Below are positions 45,588-57,469 of a stretch of 64,000 nt of DNA, one piece after another. This DNA is from Magnolia sinica (Eukaryota > Streptophyta > Magnoliopsida > Magnoliales > Magnoliaceae). A program made the translations under genes and the position numbers. The notes under the pieces are model-generated. The model was not told the DNA's origin. It saw only the letters and a list, made by a program, of their open reading frames with translations, and made no database searches. Where the stretch lies: assembly GCF_029962835.1 (NCBI RefSeq), contig NC_080588.1:60660001-60724000 (forward strand). Reading direction: 5' to 3'. Positions within the stretch are counted from its first letter, which is position 1, and each line of letters opens with the position of its first letter.

Positions 45588-46133
45588 CCGTGCTGCTCCT
45601 TTTTTGTGAGCGTGGTAAGTGGGCCCGTCCTTGTTTTCTCCATACCAGTAGTACGTCTCTGTCCTCTCATCATACAGAATCCCTCCTCCGTGGGCTTGAA
45701 TATGATTCCCCTCAGTGTCCAACCACTGCTTACCCGGGTAGAAATACATGCTATCATTACCTGCTGACCTTGTGGGGCCAAAAGCAGTCCTATGATCGGG
45801 GAAGAACAGCAATCTGATCTGAGAAGAATCATCAAGGAATTCATCGATCAGGGAGGGTTTCCTCCCTCCTCTCCGTTTTGCAGCACGTGGGGACCGCTTG
45901 CCTCGAGGCTGGAGCTGGAAATTCTCCTCCTCAATCTCTTCAAGTTCTCTGGTCAGCGGAAAATGATTCAAGCGCACTTGGGTCTCTCCCTTGTCCTGGT
46001 GGCGCGCAAGGGAGTAGAAATGAATCATGAGAATGCACCCTACCAAGCTCCACACTATAGCAGACAATGAGCATCTGCTTCCTGCATTGCAACGGAAAGC
46101 AGATGATTTCCTGGGTTTGTTCCTCATCCTCAT
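45588..46133 (-). CDS. GH43: GH43 family exo-beta-1,3-galactosidase-like protein, N-terminal exon
   Basis: This first coding exon (182 codons) starts at the ATG at 46133, giving MRMRNKPRKS. A basic tail is followed by one hydrophobic segment (about residues 24-41, AIVWSLVGCILMIHFY), which fits a type II Golgi membrane anchor. An acidic and basic stem follows (ELEEIEEE, KRSPRAAKRRGGRK). The first GH43 blade is then clear: IQAHGGGILYDERTETYYWYGENKDG. The exon ends ...HKKGAAR before a GTTGGG donor, and joins in phase to VDIIGVSCYS at 28024. It lies just downstream of an acceptor TTTACTGCAG in the leader. An intact frame and family-typical total length suggest a working gene despite the intron burden. 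Confidence 0.9.
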
Positions 46134-46163
46134 TTTCTCCCTCTTTTTATCTCCAAGATAATG
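46134..46163 (-). other. GH43 5' leader, second exon part, with splice acceptor
   Basis: On the minus strand TTTACTGCAG is followed by CATTATCTTGGAGATAAAAAG...AAA and the ATG. The pyrimidine-containing acceptor fits an intron in the 5' UTR. Thirty leader bases separate it from the start codon. Confidence 0.55.
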
Positions 46164-46397
46164 CTGCAGTAAAGAAAATGTAACCTATATAGATACAATC
46201 GAATCCCATCAAAGTTATGTCCCTATTAACCTACATTTTAAATAAATAGAAGGAAAAAAAAAAAAACATGACTGTTGTCTCAAAATGCAAAATTTGCATT
46301 TACCACATGGTGTTAGGAATTAGGATGCAGATCCACTAAGGAAAATTTTTATTCTCATCATAATATAAGGCATTGTTTAGTTACGGAAACAACGAGG

Positions 46398-47273
46398 TAG
46401 GGCTGTCAACAGGTTGGGTTCAGGACAGGTCCTAGAGTTCCCAACCCAGTCTAATTGGATCCAGGTCATGCTTGGGTCTGGTCTCTTTTTTAGGACCATA
46501 CTCAGAACAGATTGGGTTTTAGATACCATCGGGTCTTTGGAACTTGGTTTCAAGTCAGGTTCAGGTTAGGTCCGTGTCAAATCAGGGCATTCGCATGGTC
46601 AGTTCACTTGAATGGATGGATTAGATCAGGGTTCCAACCCATGGCTCAGTGGTAAGACAGAGTGAGTTTCAACACTGAGGTCGTGGGTTCGAGTGCCCAT
46701 GTGGGGTGTGTGTGTGTGCCAAAAAAAAAAGGATGGATAAGATCACACATGCATGCCAAATTGACACATGCAAGGTGTTAGGGATTGACAAACATCATTC
46801 CATTGCTAGAATAATTAGTATATATTTGAGATATATAATATAAGTATTAAAATTAACTAGACCAGACCAAATTTTAATCCAGTCCAGGATGGTGAACCCA
46901 GACTACAATTGCATGAAGCAGCAACAAATTCAGATGCAGGAGCGAGTAAGCATCAGTTCTTTTTCTTTTCTTTTCTTTTTTTCTTTTTCTTTTTTGGAAG
47001 GGCAGGAAGAATCAGTTTCAAAATGTTTTTAAAAAAAGCGTAAAAGGGTACGAAGTGGGAGCAGGAACCTGAAGCGTGATTAGAGAGGCAGTGCCACCTA
47101 GTTAGAAGGATCCTACAACTAATGCCCAGATGCAAACCAACCCGACCACACCTGTTTTTTAACAAGGTCCAAAATGGCGGACTGGAACCCAACATAATTG
47201 TAAATGGTCCAAGAAATTGGACTGGAACCCATTAAATCAAGTTGGGTCCATCAGGTATCCATTGACAGCCCTA
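46398..47273. mobile_element. Non-autonomous hAT in the probable 5' UTR intron
   Basis: The ends are TAGGGCTGTCAA (left) and TTGACAGCCCTA (right). The flanks CAACGAGG (46390-46397) and CAACCAGG (47274-47281) form an 8-bp duplication with one change. GGTTGGGTTC/GGTCC motifs are enriched near the ends. No transposase is encoded. A SINE is nested at 46629-46730. Confidence 0.85.
46629..46730 (+). mobile_element. tRNA-derived SINE nested in the hAT
   Basis: It contains CCATGGCTCAGTGGTAAGAC (A-box region) and GTGGGTTCGAGTGCCC (B-box region), then a GT run and an A10 tail. GGATGGATTAGATCA (46614-46628) and GGATGGATAAGATCA (46731-46745) form a 15-bp target duplication with one change. Confidence 0.88.
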
Positions 47274-47281
47274 CAACCAGG

Positions 47282-47990
47282 TATTTCTGCAGTTTCTCTT
47301 GTCAATTTTTAACCACAGGGAAGACATTGTTGGGTTGCTTTTTTCTGACAAATACTGCAATATTTGCAATATATGGTGAAATGCATAAACACCATGGTAT
47401 TCTGCCTCCACTTCACACAATACCCAAGACCCACATCTAGTCAGAAGAACGGTTTCATATCACAAAAGACGAAGGAATTCCGCCTTTTCCAGCATTTATC
47501 AGGTCACCCAAATGCAATGCAAACCCAATTGCAGTTTTACCACAGTGCAAGCATCTTCCAAAGAGCTTGTAAAACAAAAGAATAAGCCCGTCGCGGTATA
47601 TTTCTGTACGAACATGTGCATGACATTTGAGCTGAAACTGATTGCCACATGCGCACTACATTTAAGCTGAAACTGATTGCCAATGGTAGCACAACAAACC
47701 AAAATCGGCCTACCATATCACACAACGTAGAATCAATAATGACCCAAATGCAATTGAATGAGAAGGAATTCCCATCCTTTCTTAAAAATCACCAAAGTTT
47801 GGAATTGGGTTTCAAGGAATTCCCATGGAGATACAATACACTCCATTCAATTCACAAAATCAGAAACCCAAAACTCTAAAGCCAAAAACTCTCATTCCAC
47901 AGATTGACTGGCATCAAAGAATGCCCATTTTCCTCGTGGAGAAATCAAGCCACCCGAAAAGAAAATAGAAATGAAAGAATGAATTATACT
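47282..47990. other. Probable 5' UTR intron of GH43, unassigned
   Basis: Non-coding on inspection. It contains a tandem-like repeat of GCTGAAACTGATTGCCA (about 47631 and 47667). Confidence 0.35.
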
Positions 47991-47992
<2 letters not shown>

Positions 47993-48026
<34 letters not shown>

Positions 48027-48032
48027 TGTGTA
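47993..48032. repeat. (GT)n microsatellite
   Basis: TGTGTG runs, interrupted once by TATG. Confidence 0.95.
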
Positions 48033-48491
48033 ATTGTCCATTAGTATGTGTTTGTGCATGTTAGGGATCCAAAGAAGAAACCATCAACATCAAAGGAAAA
48101 AAACAAAAACCAACAAAAAAAAAAAAAAAAAATCATTTTTCCAGAAACACCATGCAGATCTCAGATCAATAAGAGAAACTCCAAAATCATTCTCACGCAC
48201 ATGAAATCAAAATCTAGCCTTCCAATTAAACACCTTTAGAATCCAGATCACAGATCATATAAACAACAAAAACAATGCATACCCATTTAATAAAAAAACC
48301 AAAATTAAATGATGGATACCCATTAAGAGAATAAAACAAAACAAACCCATGAAAGAAAATAAAAATAAAATCAAGACAGGCTGCAATGCATATAGACTCC
48401 ACCATCATGTCCAAAATAAAGAAACCCATAAAATAAAACATACAAAAATAACAAAGAAGAAGAAGAAAGAAAGAAAGAAAGAAAGAAAGAC

Positions 48492-48558
48492 CTGATAAGA
48501 TCCTGATCAAGAGTGGGACATTTGAAGACATGGGTATTGATGGCATCCTATCCACCAT
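48492..48558 (-). other. Candidate first exon of GH43 with an upstream ORF
   Basis: On the minus strand a GA-rich leader (CT runs at 48606-48622 and 48703-48731) is followed by ATGGTGGATAGGATGCC and ends TTATCAG before GTCTTT. Splicing to the acceptor at 46164 would give a 27-codon upstream ORF. It would start MVDRMPSIPM, cross the junction, and stop 13 bases before the GH43 start. The exon is inferred from position, splice motifs and GA-rich leader only. Confidence 0.35.
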
Positions 48559-48599
48559 TAGCTAGAACTGAGTGGCCACAGGAAATCCAAGCTCTCAGC

Positions 48600-48702
48600 T
48601 GACCTCTCTCTCTCTCTCTCTAAACATAGAGCATCACATGATTTTCATTAATTTTCTCTTTTTCTTATTATTTAAGCCTTTCTGACCACTTGCTGACACA
48701 CA

Positions 48703-48733
<31 letters not shown>

Positions 48734-48735
48734 TT
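48600..48735. repeat. CT microsatellites in the presumed GH43 promoter/leader
   Basis: Two CT runs (GA on the gene strand) lie upstream of the candidate first exon. GA repeats are frequent near plant transcription starts. Confidence 0.7.
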
Positions 48736-48799
48736 TGTTGAGGCGTGCCTGTTGTGAGAGGGTGGGGAATGATGCAATGATCAATGATAAATCTATAGG

Positions 48800-49790
48800 G
48801 TGGAGGTTTGTTCATTCAATGCATCGGTGGACGACTTAAAAGAGAAGTGATAAGATACATCAGATGTATAATTAGTTACGATACATCCACTTTTTCCCGC
48901 CACCTTGTTGCATATGTATAATAACATGTCCGTACAAATGGTGGGACGCACCATGATGATTATCTTGTATGAAAATTTGGCCGATATGCATATAGATTGG
49001 GGCACGGCATCAATATCAATGGAAGCCGATGGCATGACTTGGTGTACTTTTATGTCCTTTAAATGAGTGACCGGCTTGAAATTTTTTTAGGAAGTGATTA
49101 TCATGGTGTGGATCACGGTTTTAACGGTTAGGATTTTCTCTGTTTGTGCCACATTGGCAGAAAAATAAAAGGCTTTGTCATGCGTTATGATACAGCAGCT
49201 GTACCGATCATTTCCCAACTTAAAATCTAAGCATCGATACAAGTACAGTGGTTTTTCCTCTTTTCTACCCTTCGAGTGGTTGAGGTTATATGGTATGGTA
49301 GTTGGAGAACCACTGATTGAAGGTAGTCCGCTGCTCAGGGACGAGAGTGGGTCGGGCCTGGGCTGTGTCCAGTCCTTTTTGGGTGCACTGGTCACAAGCC
49401 TAGTCCCGCCAATTGGGCTTACTGTGAGTTTCAGGCCCAATAACTATTTAATCGGGTCCTGTTTTTGGACATGCACAATTGCCACTTGTGTTGGAAATCC
49501 GTGCCATCCAAATGTTAGGGCCCACCATGAAGATCAATTAGCAGAAAAATCAAGCTGGTCCGTTCGTTAAGTTGACCACACTGTTAGGACAACTGAAAAC
49601 CTGGCTCAACAGATAGTTGTGGCCCACTTAGTGAGTGGACTTGCCTCATTTCCGTGGGTGGTAATTTTCACGGTGGGCTATCATTTAGAGGACCTGGTAG
49701 GATTTTGACAGGGAGGATGTGGGTGGATCATGGTTAAAAGACTCGGTGACTCAGACAGACTCAGTTCCATCCCGAGTCGGGTAGTATGGC
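48800..49790. other. Gene-free stretch upstream of GH43
   Basis: No coding domain was seen. A 131-codon plus-strand frame at 49175 has no recognisable features. Confidence 0.35.
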
Positions 49791-49799
49791 CCACAAAAC

Positions 49800-49940
49800 T
49801 GATTTCTGTGGTGTTGTCCGCTTGAGCTTTGGATCTGTCTGATTTTTGTGTCCATGCGCTAAAATGATCTCGCAAAATGGATGGACAGTGTGGATATAAC
49901 ACATACATCATGGTGGGGCCCATGGAACTTGTTGCGTCAA
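49800..49940. repeat. Half copy of the GTGGGCCC palindromic repeat
   Basis: It reads TGGTGTTGTCCGCTTGAGC, AAAATGATCTCGCAAAATGG and ACATACATCATGGTGGGGCC, the closing half of the family. Only one half is present. Confidence 0.6.
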
Positions 49941-50164
49941 CACACCGATGAGTCCGGTGGTGTGTGGCACACGCCAGCAAGGCTGCCTGAGTCAGCACCG
50001 ACTCGAACGAGTCAACCTGAGTGCACACCTATTTCCGATCCATCGTAAATTGAACCGGATCCGTTCCACCGAGTCCGAGTCTTAAAACGATGGGCTGGAC
50101 GATAAGTCTGCCTATATATGACTGTAGCATATGACGCGTTTTCTCCATTAACATGGCTAGAACG

Positions 50165-50691
50165 CGGTTTGACTAGTGACTCTGCCACTAGCCAGGTGGC
50201 TAGTGGTTGGTGCTCCGTGGTCCCACGATGATGTTAAGTGTTTTATCCATGCTGTCCATTCATTTTTAAAGATAATTTTAGGGCCTGATACCAAAAATGA
50301 AGCAGATCTAAAACTCATGTGGACCACACCACCGAAAAATAGTGGTGATTGAATGTACACCATTAAAATCCTCCTAGGGACCGCTGTAATGTTTATTTGA
50401 CATCCAACCTGTTGATTAGGTCGTACAGACCTGGATGAAGCGAAAAAAATAAACAATACCTTGATCCAAAACTTTTGTGGCCCACAAGAAGTTTTTAATG
50501 GGGAGTGTTCAACCAACAAACACTTTGTGGTCCAAATGAGATTTGGATCTACCTCATTGTTAGGCTCATATCATAAAATGATCTGGTAAAATGGACGGAT
50601 GGAATGGATGAAACACATAAATCATGATGAGCCCACATAGCAACGAGCACTAGCCATTGGCTAGCGGCAGGGTCATAGCTAATCCGTTTCC
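50165..50691. mobile_element. MULE-like foldback MITE with perfect 9-bp target duplication
   Basis: GCTAGAACG flanks it exactly (50156-50164 and 50692-50700). The ends are CGGTTTGACTAGTGACTCTG (left) and GCTAATCCGTTTCC (right), followed inward by GCCACTAGCCA/TGGCTAGCGGC, then GTGGTCCCACGATGATG, and inverted halves. It is a second independent copy with a 9-bp duplication. Confidence 0.8.
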
Positions 50692-51204
50692 GCTAGAACG
50701 GGCGCTTGGCTAATTGGTTGAGTTGGGCCATGCAGGCCTAAGCCCAAATTCTAGCTCTTTTGTCTGGACTCGAATTATTGCAAGGTTTGAAAATAATGCC
50801 GTGACTCCCATGATCTGATAGGACTGGGACCCATCTTGAAATGATGTGTGGTTCTAGCTGGTTGAGCCAGTGGTTTCTTCTAGTAGTTTTACTTCAGTTT
50901 TTTAATCATTCTGTTTTAACCGGACGTGTTATGAGTTAGAATGTGCACCGTCCATCGGCTCTAGTTTTTTGAACCGTCAAAATTTTAAGTACCTTCCTCT
51001 TTTTTATAATCATTCCATTTTAACCGGACGTGTCATGTGTTAGATGATTTGCACCGTCCATCTGATCTAGCCCGTTGAAAATGAGCTAAGGTCAATGAAT
51101 CATATTGAATAGATTATCTAACTTTCCTAACTTGATTTGCTGCCAATGGACGATTAAGAACAAAAGGAAGACAAAGGGAATGGATTAGGTGTTACCCTTA
51201 ACGT

Positions 51205-51425
51205 GGGGCCTAACTTGATGGTTTCTTGTATATCCACGCTGTCCATCCGTTTTTTCATCCTATTTTAGGACGTGGTCCTAAAAGTTAAGCAGATTCAAAT
51301 CTCAGGTGGACCACACCACAGGAAATAGTGGTGATTGAACGACCACCATTAAAAACATTTTAGGTCCCACCATAATGTTTATTTTCCATCCAACCCGTTG
51401 ATAAGGTCAAGAAGATCTGGATGGA
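51205..51425. repeat. Half copy of the GTGGGCCC palindromic repeat
   Basis: It carries the opening half (ATATCCACGCTGTCCATCCG, GGTGGACCACACCACAGGAA, CACCATAATGTTTATTTTCC), and is cut off before the inverted half. Confidence 0.6.
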
Positions 51426-51474
51426 GAGAAAATAGAAAGATTGCCACAGCCAACTCGGTCCTTGCACGGGCTCT

Positions 51475-51905
51475 GTGGGGTCCACTATGATGTAAGCGTT
51501 TTATCCATGCCGTTCATACATTTTTTCAGATCATTTTAGCGTACACCATAAATAATCAGGCAGAATCAGGGCTCAAGTGGACCACGCCAGAGGAAGCAGT
51601 GGTGATAATAATGCCTACCGTTGAAACCTTCTTAGGGCCTACCATGATGTTTATTTTCCATCCAACCTGTTCATAAGGTCACATAGACTTGGATGAAAGG
51701 AAAACAAAACTTTCACCTTGATCAAAACTTCTGCGTCTCCCAGAAAGCTTTTAATGGTCTTCGTTCAATGCCATTTTGTGGTCCAATTGAGCCTTATATC
51801 TACCTCATTTTCTACATCATACCCTAAAATGATCTTTAAAAATGGATGTACGGAATGGATAATACATATACATCATGGTGGGACCCACAGAGCTCCTACA
51901 AGGAC
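51475..51905. mobile_element. Palindromic GTGGGCCC element
   Basis: It has both halves, from GGCTCTGTGGGGTCCACTAT to CATGGTGGGACCCACAGAGC. A further inverted pair outside (ACTCGGTCCTTG at about 51450 and CAAGGACCGAGT at about 51900) extends the terminal repeat. No target duplication was resolved. Confidence 0.65.
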
Positions 51906-51909
51906 CGAG

Positions 51910-53000
51910 TCGTTCTGGCAAGAGTACGACGCAATCCGCGTCAAATTGGTGGGGCCTATCTGCCCAATGGCCCACTTACAAATTGGGTGCATCAAGAGGC
52001 TATTCACTTGCTGATGACACAGCTTTGATTCCCCTGCGATGTACCAAAACACCTCTTTACATGACCCGCACTTGTGTGGGGTGATAAGGACAGTTGAATT
52101 GGTGGGCCACCCTGTGGATGGGTAGTTTCACCAAAGGCGAGGGGGTTGGAGTGCAGAACCATCAGATCAGTGCATTGAAAAGCAGACGGCCCACCAAAAC
52201 ATTAAACAGTGGTGTCCCTAGAGACAGACTTGAATATTATGTAACGGCCAATTTTCGTGTTGGTCCACCAGATCAACTGTCCGATCACCGTATATGTCCG
52301 CTCCTGTACTTTGAACTTCTGGAAAGCAAGCATCATAACAGCATTGCTGGTCGGTGAACGTTTTGGATGAGAGATCAGAACCGTTGAATCTTCTGGGAGA
52401 CACGTGCGCACTGGATACAGTATACACGAAAATCCACCCCTTATCTTTTAGCAATATTTCAAAGAAGAAAAGTATCATGCTGGAGAAATATCAGGTACAT
52501 CCGTCCGTACAGTAATCTTAGAGTACGAGTCCCTTGTTCCGCTAACTTGTATAATTTCTATAAAATCCAAACCATGGAAACGATGGGTTTCATCACGAAA
52601 TTCACCTGTAAAAAAAATATTTTTTGATTCATCATGTGGACCAAGTTATCAAAATAATTGACTGCCAAGCGTAAAAACCAAACATTGACTTAAAAATAAG
52701 TAGATCGAGTTAATTTTTGTAAATGAAGATATTCATTACAAAAAAATAACATTTTCAAGGTTCAGATTTTCTAAAAATTCAACCCATCTGAGGTAAAGAA
52801 GGTGATGTACGGTGAACTTAGGTTGATGAGAGCGGCACCTGACCATCTCCATCAATTTGGTTTTTGGTCAAACTGGGCTGACGTTCCCTTCACACCAGCG
52901 TGCTTTCAACAAACTTTGAAAAAAAAGAACTCTTTCGGTGCCCCGTACGGAGCTTTGTTACTCGGGCGCGGATTGTCTGGAGACCAGTCACTAGGGATTC
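51910..53000. other. Unassigned stretch
   Basis: Non-coding on inspection. It contains a G-box-like GACACGTGCG at about 52400. Confidence 0.35.
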
Positions 53001-53004
53001 TTTG

Positions 53005-53345
53005 GAGCCATCGTTATACATGTGTTTTATCCACACCGTCCATCTGTTTTTCCAATATCATTTTGGGTATACGGCCAAAAATTAGCCAGATCTGATCTCA
53101 AGTGGACTACACCACAGGAAACAGTGGGGATAATGACACCCACCGTTGAAAACTTTCTAGGGCCCACCATAATGTTTATTTTCCATCCAACCTATTCATA
53201 AGGTCACACAGGCCTCGACAAAGGGGGAAAAAAAAATATCGACGTGATGCAAAAAATATGTGGACCCAAGAAGTTTTCAACGGTACGTGTTGAATCTGCA
53301 TGTTTTATGTGGGATCCACTTGCTCCAAAGCTCTGAGTAAATATA
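53005..53345. repeat. Copy of the GTGGGCCC palindromic repeat, degraded
   Basis: It has CACACCGTCCATCTGTTTTT, CACCACAGGAAACAGTGGGG and CACCATAATGTTTATTTTCC, then a degraded inverted half. Confidence 0.55.
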
Positions 53346-54109
53346 ATACACGCATCTCCGCATATAAAATATAAATTTTCTCCATTTCATTTATTTACGT
53401 GAGATAACACTTTTGAAATTTCCAAAAGCATTTATGTGGCAAAACAAAATTCCGAAATACTTTGAATATTTAATTTTTACAGAAACCTCAAATTTCGACA
53501 GATTGACGGTTAACAAAGCATGCATAGTCTGCGTCCAAAGAAATAAAGAGAAAAGATCAAACTTCTTGCCACATTAATCTAAGTTGGGCCCACCGTTATA
53601 TTTGTGAGAAATCCATTCAATCCATCCGTTCTCCCAGATGATGTAAGAATGTGGGCCAAAAAATAGGTAGATCCAGAACTAAAGTGAGCTGCACGACAAG
53701 AAAAAGTCGGTAAGGAAATGTCAACCGTTGAATTTTTTATAATTTCACCGTGATGTTTGTAACATCATGTAGTATATAAGTTCACTTCTACTGTGATGAA
53801 CGGAAGGTACAAAAACTATAGCCTGTTATAAAAATTATGTGGCCCACTAATGTTTCAACGGTGGATGTTCAATGGTCATTATTTGCTGTTGTGTGGCCCA
53901 CTTGAGTTTTGAATCTGCCTTGATTATGGGCCCACGCATGATATGGCAGAACGGATGGACAGAGGTTAATTTCCCTCGAACTTCACGGTGGGCCTTCCTA
54001 GCTTCCTCTGGACTGGCAAGCAGTTCCTGCAAAATCCTTTGGTAGGCAATTGGCGTCTAGCTAGCGTGTAGTCTCTTAATTTGCGGCGCTGATTAAGTCA
54101 GGTCGTGAC

Positions 54110-54715
54110 CGTAGGGCCATCTTGATGTATGCGTTGCATCTTCTTTTTTTCTTTTTTTTTTGGCTCATTTTAAAATGGAATCCCAAAACTGAAGGAGATT
54201 CAAATCCCGAGTAGACGGCACTGCATGAAACAATAACTCTCCATTAAAAACTTCATATAGGCCACAGGGTCCTATCTGATTGAATCCGTGCTCATTAATT
54301 TAGGAGATGTTTTGTCCATAGGAATTCTATGATGGGATCCATTGGATCAATGGTCTAAAGAAATTATTTAAGGGGATGAGCAAAGAAAGGAAGTAAATTC
54401 AAGGCTCACGTGGACCACACGATAGGAAGCAGTGGGGATTGGAAACTTAATGGGGGTATAGAAGTTTTTGGATCAAGCCCATTTTTATTTTTTCCTGTCT
54501 TACAGGTTTATGTGACCTTATGAACAGATTGGATGGTAAATAAACATAAGGTGCTTCCCAATAAGTTTTTAATGGTAAGAATTCAATCTCTACGGGTTCA
54601 CATAGGTATGGTCAACTGGAGCCTTCAATCCATCTCCTTTCTCAGCTCATGCTCTAAAATGATATGTCAAAGCAAATGTATAGCATGGATGAAACAAACA
54701 CTTCACGTCCCGCGG
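54110..54715. repeat. Copy of the GTGGGCCC palindromic repeat, degraded and interrupted
   Basis: The opening half is at 54112-54270 and the closing half at about 54395-54700 (AGTGGGGATTGG, CTAAAATGATATG). An unrelated segment lies between them. Confidence 0.45.
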
Positions 54716-55139
54716 ATCCTTGATAGGACTGTCTGTCTCTAATTAGGTCCATGTGGCGGTAGGGTAGGCCCCAATTGGGCCTCATCCATTTCCCCACTTC
54801 AAATTAGAGTTTACAATACCGTAGGCTCCTTACATGAATTCGCCAGTGACCCCTCCATTACCTAACTCGGTATAGAAAAAAAAAAAGTCTTGTAGCCTTA
54901 CCACGGTGTATGTGTTTTATCCATGTGGTCTATCAAACTTTTCAAATCATTAATTTTAGGTGTTTATACTCATTTTCAGTGCCATTATGTGGACCAAAGG
55001 AAATTCACCACATATTGTCACTACAAGTTTGGTATTCACAAAAATCCTACTCTCACTCAAAGATATGTTTAAAGGATTTTCCTTCGGCGATATGTATTCT
55101 ATTATTAATGCAGTGGCACAAACCCTTATAGATGCCTTT

Positions 55140-56600
55140 CAATGAGCGAACCGTCACATGTTGTGTCGTCATGATTAGTGAGCTAATTAATGCTAAATAA
55201 CCAATTAATGTGACAACGTGCTCGGCATGCCTATAAAGACCTACTAAAAGAGGAAGAATCTTATCACGGAGTTACTTATGATAGAATTGGTAAGATCGTT
55301 TCTCACAATCCTTATAAAATGAGAGATTTTTTTCAAAACGTTCAGGGAGTCAGCGAAGAGTAAATATCCAAATATCGGAAGATCAAAACGATATCCAAGC
55401 AAAATTAATTATGGATTGGACCCGAATAAGAAGCGAGTGAACATCAGGCAAATCAAGTCTCGATTTGTATAATAATCATAATTAACATAATGGAAAAGAT
55501 TAACAAAAAATTGATCCAACCTGCCTAATAACATATTAGGATAATGTGGATCTAGTCCATCAACCCATCTAAAGACCCCCATCATAAGGGAGAGAGAGTT
55601 CAAGACAAATATAGGAGGTGGTTTGATTGGGTCATTAAGATACATGATCTTGATCAATTTAAATTTCAGGATCAGTGGTAGAGGATTCGCTAATTAATCA
55701 CAAATGTATATGTAATTGTTTTGTGAATGGGATCAACTACAAGAAAAAGATCCAAGAAGCTAGAAGTTTTTTGGATCAATCCAAAGATCTTTCTATTCGT
55801 AATGTATGCCAACAAAAACGCGGAAGATTCAAGATCACTAAGGAAACCTAGCAAGGGTTTAGATGGCTCAACAACTTATAAAAGGAGCATGTGAAAAGTG
55901 CTCAAAGCCCCACGCTAAACACATTTATCTACTTTTGCGATTTATCTTTCGTCTATTTTTATATTTATCTTAGCATGACATAACATAGCCTAGCTCTAGC
56001 ATAAATCACTATTGTTCGGCATCCACCGCTACAATACTATAGGATTAGATTAAATATTCACAATCCTAAGTTGTTGGATCCTAATCAACTAAGTTCGTAC
56101 TTAGGCGATCACACCTCTTTGGTCATGTCTTGCTGAACATTCGCCTCAATATCTGTTACTACTGATTGATCAGGTGTTTATCTCTTATTTGTTTATTTCT
56201 CTATATTATTTTTGAAATTTTGTTGATTATAATGAGTCATATATTCAACTAATAAACTCGACATTGTTCAGTTTTTCTTTTATTTATCTATTCATTTTCA
56301 TTCTTTTTAGAAATTTATAATTTTTACTAGTGAAAGAATAAGTCTTTAAACACAAGGTAAATACGAATCCATCAGAGGGCTACCCTACCCTTTTACAAAT
56401 CACTTGATCGTTGATTATAATTGACGGTTGAAAGGATAGTTAGATACGATATTTAGTCTCAAATTAGTCTAACTCAATGCGGGGGCACCCACGTTCAATC
56501 AAATATTTAATCGAGTACGACTCTCGCACGCTTGCACTTCTTAATCACATACGTATCTAAATACAAGCTCTCATCACACGTGTTACCTCACGTTGATTGA
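55140..56600. other. Possible LTR-like segment
   Basis: No coding. It includes AACTTATAAAAGGAGC (TATA-like, about 55870) followed by a transcribed-looking stretch. This is a layout seen in gypsy LTRs, but no partner copy or target duplication was found. Confidence 0.25.
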
Positions 56601-57357
56601 ATGAAGCTAATATTAAGTATGAGCTAAAAAATTGAGGTAAATCCATATCCCAAGTGAACTACACCAAGGATGCAGTGTGATTGAACGTTCACGGTTAAGA
56701 ACTTCTTGGGAGCCACGAAAGTTTAAGTTTGAGATAAAGATAATATTTGTGTTTTTCCTTCGTCTACATCTCTATGTGACTAAATCAATAAGTTGGATGG
56801 CAAGAAACGTTACCGTTCAATCACCACTTTCCTGTGATATGGCCCAAGTGAGATTTACTTCTACGGACGCGGATTTCCTGCCAAAGCCTATCACAGGAAG
56901 CTCTTGCGCAAGGATGCTGGGTAGGACCCACTGCCATGTCTCTAAGGAATCACTCCGTCTATCCGTTTTGCAAGCTCATTTAATGACATGAGATAAAAAA
57001 ATTCAGCAAGATTCAAAACTCAAGTGTGTCGCACGAGAGGAAACAGTCGATTTTCAGCAAGCACAGTTGAAACATTTTACTGGCAATAAAAATATTGTAT
57101 CAGCCTAAGTTTGTTGGGTTTTTACTTCTAAGTGGGAATAACCTTATAAGCGGTTTGGATGACATACAAACATCAAGGTAGAGCCCAGGAAGGTTTCAAC
57201 GGTAGGAATCTCGTGAGACCCACTTGAGTTTTGAATTCTCCTGATTTGTGGTCTCATGAAATGAGATTGCAAAAACGGATGTACGGAGTGGATTTCTCAC
57301 AAAATTATCGGTGGGTCCCACTCACCATCCTTGCACAGGTACTTAATCCGTGTCCTT

Positions 57358-57435
57358 TTATTTTTTTTAAGGCTTATTAGTACAACCCACTGTCGGTTTA
57401 CACTTCACCGTTTAGCCACCCCCACCAGGGAATCG
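57358..57435 (-). mobile_element. 5'-truncated SINE, minus strand
   Basis: On the minus strand it reads GATTCCCTGGTGGGGGTGGC, then ACCGACAGTGGG and an A-run (T-run at 57362-57370). The flanks ATCCGTGTCCT (57347-57357) and ATCCGCGTCCT (57436-57446) form an 11-bp duplication with one change. Confidence 0.75.
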
Positions 57436-57469
57436 ATCCGCGTCCTACATCTACCTCGTCTTTGTATAC

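Noticed and set aside
52094..52357. 87-codon frame near a G-box-like motif
   Set aside because: No domain, and no splice or homologous context. The G-box-like word alone does not support a promoter.
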